Assembly: GCA_016211955.1 (NCBI GenBank)
Contig: JACRHX010000057.1
Location: forward strand, 1-10,916
Length of the DNA stretch: 10,916 nucleotides
From: Parcubacteria group bacterium
GTDB lineage: Bacteria; Patescibacteriota; Minisyncoccia; UBA6257; JACRHW01
Reading direction: 5' to 3'
In this document: positions 6,741 through 10,916 of the stretch, in pieces
Numbering within the stretch: position 1 is the first letter of the stretch
Layout: each line of letters starts with the position of its first letter
Notes under the pieces: model-generated
What the model was told of the DNA's origin: nothing
The model's database searches: none
What the model saw: the letters and a program-made list of their open reading frames with translations, nothing else
Made by a program: the position numbers and the translations under genes

Positions 6741-7789
6741 GATTTCCAACCGCGGTTTAAGAGGGCTGCAAAGCCTTCTTTTGTTATGTAGTTTACAAGT
6801 GTTCTGTTATTGAACACGAGTTCGGTAAACACTTCTGAGGCAATTTCTTGTTTTTCGCTATCAAGAGCGTGTTCGTAATATGTCGTCGCATTTTTCACGA
6901 GTTCGGAAAATTTAATTACATATTTCAGCATTTCCTGTGCTGTCTCCGCATACGCCTTTAACTTCGTATCAATTTCGGCAAGTTTCATGTTGAAGCGTGT
7001 TTCATCGGCTTTGATATCATTAGTTGTCATTGTGCCTGTTCGTAGAAGCGTAAGCTTGTTATTTGTGAGATAATCGAGGTCGGCAAAAACTCTTTTACGT
7101 TGTGCATGCAAATCATCAAGCTCCCTATCTCTTTGTGTAGAAATAACACCAAGTTCATTCTTTGCTTTGTTTTCGATTTCTGCCAATTCTTCATCGGTGT
7201 AGTAAATTTTTGAGAGTGCTTGCTGGATGAGCACGTGGATATCTTCTTCTTTTAAGTTTTTGTCTGGATTATCACAGTTGGGTTTACAGCGGGTACGGTA
7301 GTAATTGATACCCTTTTGTTGATAGGGAGAATACCCCCTACCGCATGTACAGCGAAGCAAACCACGATATGTGAAGAAATCCTTGTCCATATAATATACG
7401 CTTACCCTACGACTTCGTAGAACCTCCTGGACTTTGTTGTAGAGACCTATATCTATGAGAGGTATATGGAATTTACCATCAGTATATCCACCCCCTATAC
7501 GTACCTTACCAATGTAAAAGGGGTTATTGAGGATATATTCAACCGTCTTATGATCTGCGGGGCGAGAGGTCTTTGGTATCGTTTCCAGTCCCATGTTGTT
7601 AAGAATCTCTTTTTTTGTTCTTTTTCTTCTCACGGGCTTAGTGGTGAGTCCCTGTTCTCGTGCCCATTTACCAAGTTGGGAGAAACTCCATCCACCTGTG
7701 GCGTATAGTTCAAAGACCCGCTTCACAATAGGAGCTCGTATTGGGTCAAAGGGTTTATTGTCAGAACCATTATCTAGATATCCGATGGG
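6677..7789 (-). CDS. Large serine recombinase, C-terminal part (frameshifted; stop inside tRNA-Asn)
   Basis: This is the DNA-binding part of the integrase begun at 8360. In its frame it runs from the C6 tract through PIGYLDNG and a Recombinase-domain helix (VKRVFELYATGGWSFSQLGK). It continues through an EYILNNPFYIGKVRIGG motif to a zinc ribbon: GLLRCTCGRGYSPYQQ, then about 15 residues later CKPNCDNP (CxC...CxxxC). A long coiled coil (about 160 residues from KEEDIHVLIQQAL) precedes the end. The zinc ribbon and coiled coil are typical of large serine integrases and mediate att-site recognition and synapsis. GTG 7726 is not a real start; the frame is open further upstream and only the frameshift separates it from the N-terminal part. 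The last ~22 residues (SGSGGRIRTCDPLVNSERLY) are the antisense of tRNA-Asn and are not a domain. Joined to the N-terminal part it would be about 560 aa, a normal length. Confidence 0.8.
   Translation of the reverse strand, partial: PIGYLDNGSDNKPFDPIRAPIVKRVFELYATGGWSFSQLGKWAREQGLTTKPVRRKRTKKEILNNMGLETIPKTSRPADHKTVEYILNNPFYIGKVRIGGGYTDGKFHIPLIDIGLYNKVQEVLRSRRVSVYYMDKDFFTYRGLLRCTCGRGYSPYQQKGINYYRTRCKPNCDNPDKNLKEEDIHVLIQQALSKIYYTDEELAEIENKAKNELGVISTQRDRELDDLHAQRKRVFADLDYLTNNKLTLLRTGTMTTNDIKADETRFNMKLAEIDTKLKAYAETAQEMLKYVIKFSELVKNATTYYEHALDSEKQEIASEVFTELVFNNRTLVNYITKEGFAALLNRGWKSGSGGRIRTCDPLVNSERLYR
6713..6740 (+). other. Putative attachment site at the tRNA 3' end
   Basis: The T arm and 3' acceptor strand of tRNA-Asn directly abut a minus-strand recombinase gene whose frame continues into them. 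The 3' half of a tRNA is a common integration target that stays intact because the element supplies an identical copy. No second copy of this segment occurs in the window, so the other junction must lie beyond 10916 and the exact core is unknown. Confidence 0.45.
6759..6784 (+). terminator. Terminator-like hairpin downstream of tRNA-Asn
   Basis: AAGAGGGCT (6759-6767) pairs with AGCCTTCTT (6772-6780), one wobble, around a GCAA tetraloop. T-rich sequence (TTGTT) follows. It lies 18 bases after the CCA and would end the tRNA transcript. It lies wholly inside the antisense recombinase coding region (codons for KEGFAALLN), so the element itself seems to supply it. Confidence 0.5.
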
Positions 7790-8360
7790 GGGAGAAGTAG
7801 AGGCACCTGCCTTCAGAACGCAATTTCTGTTGGGCGTTTCTTACCTTCTCACTGATAACACGTGAATAGTGAGAGGCAAACATCCCATCCACAGACATAT
7901 GTAATTCACCTGAGCTGCTTTTGTCATATGTAGCTTCGCAGAATCGAATATCGCAACCAAGAGTAATGAGTTTTTTTAAAATAACGTCATCCTGTTTATT
8001 CCTACTTGCTCTGTCCCAGCAGAGGAAGATGGCACCTTTTATTTCTTTGTTTTTGAGCATTTGAATCAAGCGTAAGAATTTCGGTCTTGAAATCTTGTAC
8101 TGCACCGAACCATTCAGGTTGATTTCGAAATCCTCATCTTCTTTGAATCCAGAATGGCTCTCATTGATAGTGCCTGCTTCACAAAAACCTTGAATACTTA
8201 GCGCTTCTGCTATTGGAAGAGAACTTCGTGTAGCAAACTCAAGGTTCCTCATCTGCTGGTAAGAGAGTGAGTTTTTCTGATTGTCTGCATCATCGGTACT
8301 CTTGCGATTGTAGATGAGGTACTGATCGCCGAACACTTTATTTTGAGTTTTCCTTTTCAT
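7770..8360 (-). CDS. Large serine recombinase, N-terminal catalytic part (frameshifted)
   Basis: This is the resolvase/invertase catalytic domain. YLIYNRKST at 14-22 places the nucleophile at Ser21. Q28, S31 and Q35 follow in the usual SxxxQ-like pattern. IFLCWDRASRN (111-121) is the conserved DRxxR active-site motif. SGELHMSVDGMFASHYSRVISEKVRNAQQKLRSEG is the long linking helix. It catalyses serine-mediated strand exchange at att sites. The product ends falsely in CLYFSPHRISR after a C6 run (plus-strand G6 at 7787-7792). With five Cs the frame reads YFSPIGYLDNG, the natural continuation, so one base is extra here or a +1 shift occurs at CCC_C. ATG 8360 is two bases after the stop of the 58-aa gene and has no Shine-Dalgarno sequence, so it is translated by coupling or from a leaderless transcript. 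Confidence 0.85.
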   Translation of the reverse strand: MKRKTQNKVFGDQYLIYNRKSTDDADNQKNSLSYQQMRNLEFATRSSLPIAEALSIQGFCEAGTINESHSGFKEDEDFEINLNGSVQYKISRPKFLRLIQMLKNKEIKGAIFLCWDRASRNKQDDVILKKLITLGCDIRFCEATYDKSSSGELHMSVDGMFASHYSRVISEKVRNAQQKLRSEGRCLYFSPHRISR

Positions 8361-8362
8361 AG

Positions 8363-8539
8363 TTATACTGTATCACTTTGGGTTTCTGTAGGCGAGTTAG
8401 TTATCGGTTTTGTGATTATACCGTTTTTGATGATGCAGCCTTCGCTTATAAGTCGAATATGTATTCTTTTAAGCGTCTCTGAAAACGCAGAGATATGCCG
8501 TATTCCTTCTTCAGTAAAGATATCAGTGTGTCTGTCCAT
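8363..8539 (-). CDS. Small protein (58 aa) between primase and recombinase
   Basis: The ATG (8537-8539) lies 17 bases inside the end of the primase gene in another frame, and the TAA (8363-8365) ends two bases before the recombinase ATG. This tight three-gene packing indicates translational coupling in one operon. The product begins MDRHTDIFTEEGIRHISAF. It continues with a basic helix (SETLKRIHIRLISEG), then CIIKNGIITKP and a polar tail. There is no signal peptide or membrane segment. The family is not certain. Size and position suggest a small accessory protein of the recombinase, or a regulator, but no DNA-binding motif is convincing. I judge it real because it fills the otherwise empty 160-base gap exactly. 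Confidence 0.65.
   Translation of the reverse strand: MDRHTDIFTEEGIRHISAFSETLKRIHIRLISEGCIIKNGIITKPITNSPTETQSDTV
8364..8375 (-). promoter_or_regulatory. Possible internal extended -10 for a leaderless recombinase mRNA
   Basis: Reading the minus strand, GTGATACAGTAT ends seven bases before the recombinase ATG. TGATACAGT is the same extended -10 string as in the tRNA-Asn promoter. Transcription would begin at or next to the ATG and give a leaderless mRNA. No convincing -35 is visible, and the string also encodes the end of the 58-aa gene, so chance is possible. Confidence 0.25.
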
Positions 8540-10916
8540 AATGTGTTTCGAGTTCTGAATTAGGAAAAATGCCGTTAATATCGTCTTCGCTGTCTTTGGG
8601 CAGTGTTTTCGAGGACGGATTGTCAGACGACATTAGTAAAGAGTCTCGACAATTGTCGTCTGCAATGTCGTCTTCGTTCTGCTGAGCACCTACAACACAC
8701 TGGACGGCATCGTCGGCATCGGCGGCATTTGCGGATGTCTTTCGTATGGTGATGATGCGTCGTGTACCCTTACCCTTTTCTATTTTCAATCCCGCTTCCT
8801 CAAGATTGGTTTTGAGAGTATTCAATTTGCGGCTGAGAGCAGATCCGTTTTTCGGTAATTCGCTTTCGGAAATATCCATACTTCCTGCAATACCGCAGAG
8901 ATGTTTTCGGAGTTCTGAAGCAGTGCCATCCCATCGTTCTTTGTCCTCCATAAAACGACCTAATAATTCCGCCTCAACGTGTTCGCTAAGCACCTCGTCA
9001 TTTTGAGAGTTAATACTGCCTTCGTAGGCATTGAGGAAGACTTCTTTTGTAGTACCTATCGCCTCGGCTATTGCGCAGCCCCATAACGCAAAGTCTGCCA
9101 TGCGTGGCAAGGCGGTAACATGAATGGATGGGTACAATACCAATGCCTTTGTAATGGTTTCGAAAATAGCTCCGAGTATTTTAGGTCGTTCGCGTTCAAA
9201 TTCTTCAAGAAGTTCACGTTCCTGTCGTCGTCCTGCTTTTTCAACACGGCGAAGCTCAAATAACATACTACGTTCAAGCAGATCGGGTTTACTGGAAGAT
9301 AGAGAAATGCCGTTAATGCCGACGTTCGCAAGAATGTCGTAAATAATCACTTCATTGTCGGTATAAAGCTGGCGTTTCGAGAATCCACTACCCGTGACTG
9401 CGCGACATAGTAAATCTGCGACAGAATCCGATATGCTGCCGACATTGTCGAAAAACAGCATGTGGTGCTGGGATAATACCTGAATTAAATCCTCTTCTTT
9501 TTTGGGGAGACTTAATACTTCTATGCGAGATGGGTCAACAAGTTTGCGTTTTATTTTTGAGAACGTTGATTTCGCAGATCCCTGGGGTCCATATATATAG
9601 GCAATTGGATGTGGAAAACCAGGGATAAAATACGACACAAGGAGAACAAGAAAAAGTAATTGTTGATTCTCGTTGGTGATGTTTATGAAGCGTAGAATAT
9701 CACGAATATCTCCTCCCCCAGCAGGAGCAACCTGCGCTGCATGGTGTTGTTGCCGCTTGAAGATAATCGGAGAATTATCTATTACCTCCCACCCATTAAT
9801 AGTTATTTTAACCGTCCCCCACTCTTTATCGGCAAGGTCATACCAAATTACACCCTCAATCATTGCCGTACGATTGTATAGTGGCACCGCTTCTCCATCA
9901 AAACGCGCTTTGCCTGCAATAGTTTGTAATGCGGTGGCAAGCGTATTTTGGTTTATGGTCTTCTTATATAAATTATAAAATGATTTTGCGATCCAAAATT
10001 TAAATGCAGAACTATTAACCGATAAGGTTTCGGTGTGTTCATTAACGGCAAAATTAGCATATGCAATATCAAGTTCATCGTGAAAAAGTATTATTGTAGG
10101 ATCGTCGCAAATAAATTTAACAAGTTTATCCGCTTGATTTACGTCACCATCTCCTCCTTTTTTGGTTTCTTGATTTTGAATTTCAGATTTTATATCATAT
10201 TTTTTGAGTAACCACTTAAACGCATCTTTGTTTGAAATACTAAGCACTCTCGCCACATAGGTGACTGCATTCCCTTGCGCTGGATGGTCCACGGTACCGC
10301 CATTGGATATGAAATTCTTGCCATCACGATTGACGAATGTCGCCCACGTTTTTCCTGGTTCACATTTGCAACTGCCACCACCGCACCCAAGCTGGTTTAG
10401 GTCATTGAAATACGGATTGTGCCCCAGCTCGTGCTGAACGTCTATCGCAACCCGTTGAATATCCAATGAAGCGATTTTTTGAAATACTTGGTTGTCACTT
10501 ACTATGGTTGGTATAGGTTCCCATACTTTTAACTCTGTTGTTGGTTTTAAGAAGAAGCCGTTAGCGAGTTCGTCCAATGTATATGTCTTATCAGATCCCA
10601 ATTCTTCAGTAACAAGGTAAGGATCAGATTTGTGGTGGTAGTAGCCAGGCTTTCGTAATACACGTGCGACGTCTTTTATAGGATCGCCCGCATTACCATA
10701 TTTTTTACTCCACTTAATAATGCCTTCAATTACATTACGATATTTCCTCTGCGTGCTTTCATCTATTTTTGGTTCATCAATTCTCCACCTTGGTTGTAAT
10801 CCGTTTTTAGTTATAACAATTCGTGAGGGTGGGCATGGACAGTCTAAAAGAGCCTGTTTTAATTTTCCCTTTTTTTCTTCACGCTCTTCTGGTGGTAATT
10901 TATCCTTCTCCTTACA
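8523..10916 (-). CDS. Primase-helicase of the mobile element (zinc finger plus P-loop ATPase), 5' partial
   Basis: The frame is open to the right edge, giving 797 residues of a longer protein. TTG 10601 is internal: 105 further in-frame codons precede it. Numbering from the edge: residues ~75-105 contain DPIKDVARVLRKPGYYHHK, which resembles the end of an archaeo-eukaryotic-type primase domain (the catalytic part would lie outside). CGGGSCKC at 178-185, with a later His, looks like a zinc-binding site like that of CHC2 primase fingers, followed by GNAVTYVARVL. A helicase-like ATPase follows, with Walker A GPQGSAKST at 443-451, Walker B MLFFDN at 486-491, and AVTGSGFSKRQLYTDNE. The last ~200 residues are charged and end in an acidic, Asp/Ser-rich tail. 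It probably primes and unwinds DNA for replication of the element. The D5/DUF927-like ATPase grouping is an impression from motifs. It heads the operon seen here and overlaps the next gene by 17 bases. Confidence 0.75.
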   Translation of the reverse strand, partial: CKEKDKLPPEEREEKKGKLKQALLDCPCPPSRIVITKNGLQPRWRIDEPKIDESTQRKYRNVIEGIIKWSKKYGNAGDPIKDVARVLRKPGYYHHKSDPYLVTEELGSDKTYTLDELANGFFLKPTTELKVWEPIPTIVSDNQVFQKIASLDIQRVAIDVQHELGHNPYFNDLNQLGCGGGSCKCEPGKTWATFVNRDGKNFISNGGTVDHPAQGNAVTYVARVLSISNKDAFKWLLKKYDIKSEIQNQETKKGGDGDVNQADKLVKFICDDPTIILFHDELDIAYANFAVNEHTETLSVNSSAFKFWIAKSFYNLYKKTINQNTLATALQTIAGKARFDGEAVPLYNRTAMIEGVIWYDLADKEWGTVKITINGWEVIDNSPIIFKRQQHHAAQVAPAGGGDIRDILRFINITNENQQLLFLVLLVSYFIPGFPHPIAYIYGPQGSAKSTFSKIKRKLVDPSRIEVLSLPKKEEDLIQVLSQHHMLFFDNVGSISDSVADLLCRAVTGSGFSKRQLYTDNEVIIYDILANVGINGISLSSSKPDLLERSMLFELRRVEKAGRRQERELLEEFERERPKILGAIFETITKALVLYPSIHVTALPRMADFALWGCAIAEAIGTTKEVFLNAYEGSINSQNDEVLSEHVEAELLGRFMEDKERWDGTASELRKHLCGIAGSMDISESELPKNGSALSRKLNTLKTNLEEAGLKIEKGKGTRRIITIRKTSANAADADDAVQCVVGAQQNEDDIADDNCRDSLLMSSDNPSSKTLPKDSEDDINGIFPNSELETHYGQTH

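Larger units (their letters stand above)
6741..10916 (-). mobile_element. Integrated element at tRNA-Asn (partial, right end outside)
   Basis: From the tRNA to the right edge every gene is on the minus strand, opposite to the host-like genes on the left. The set is a primase-helicase, a 58-aa gene and a large serine recombinase adjacent to the integration site. This set fits an integrated plasmid, phage satellite or similar autonomously replicating element. No capsid, conjugation or resistance genes are visible in this part. Because the recombinase frame is broken, the element may be unable to excise unless the break is an artefact or is bypassed. Confidence 0.65.

Noticed and set aside
8343..8558. 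Plus-strand 71-aa reading frame
   Set aside because: It is antisense to the 58-aa gene and to both flanking genes, with no ribosome site and no recognisable features.
9068..9331. Minus-strand 87-aa frame inside the primase-helicase
   Set aside because: It is a shadow of the helicase frame in another phase; the main frame has clear motifs.
1..10916. Recoded TGA (Gly) as in Gracilibacteria/Absconditabacteria
   Set aside because: TGA ends genes at 2634, 6677 and 8523, and no long gene contains in-frame TGA.
1..10916. CRISPR array, rRNA or insertion sequence
   Set aside because: No regularly spaced repeats, rRNA-like sequence, transposase or terminal inverted repeats were seen.

Overview
The window looks like a compact, moderately AT-rich bacterial chromosome segment carrying the end of an integrated mobile element. 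TGA is used as a stop (at 2632-2634, 8523-8525 and 6677-6679) and no long gene has an in-frame TGA, so the ordinary bacterial code applies. A class II ribonucleotide reductase tail, small ATGA-coupled hypothetical genes, a huge anchored protein of unknown function and the style of recombinase/primase element are compatible with a candidate-phyla bacterium (Patescibacteria/CPR-like). That placement is an inference with low confidence.

Left part (1-6665, all plus strand, host-like). (i) 2-220 is the C-terminus of a monomeric B12-dependent ribonucleoside-triphosphate reductase, ending in its CxxxxC redox tail and followed by a perfect hairpin. (ii) 338-2194 encodes a secreted S55-family (SpoIVB-type) serine peptidase and ends in a clear intrinsic terminator. 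(iii) A well-formed promoter at 2254-2282 starts an operon: a 107-aa hypothetical protein, then by a 4-nt ATGA overlap a gene that appears split in two frames (2631-3029 and 2978-6565). The two frames hold the two copies of one tandem repeat and meet exactly at an A_AAA_AAG heptamer, so they are either one gene using programmed -1 frameshifting or one gene with a one-base deletion. The joined product would be about 1311 aa: N-terminal repeats, an acidic helical region, one membrane anchor and a C-terminal FAD-oxidoreductase-like domain with an eroded dinucleotide-binding motif. A second frame break in a TA repeat alters its last residues.

Junction (6619-6782). A promoter drives tRNA-Asn(GTT). 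The tRNA 3' end is the apparent integration site. A terminator-like hairpin just downstream lies inside the element's recombinase gene.

Right part (6741-10916, all minus strand, mobile element, right end not in the window). In transcription order: a large primase-helicase (5' end outside the window), an overlapping 58-aa gene, and a large serine recombinase broken by one extra base in a C6 run. The recombinase reading frame continues antisense through the tRNA before stopping. Replication, a small accessory protein and integration genes in one convergent operon fit an integrated plasmid, satellite or phage-like element.

Three separate frame breaks within about 4.8 kb all sit in simple-sequence runs. 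That is the main caution for interpretation: sequencing indels, gene decay and programmed frameshifting have to be told apart.
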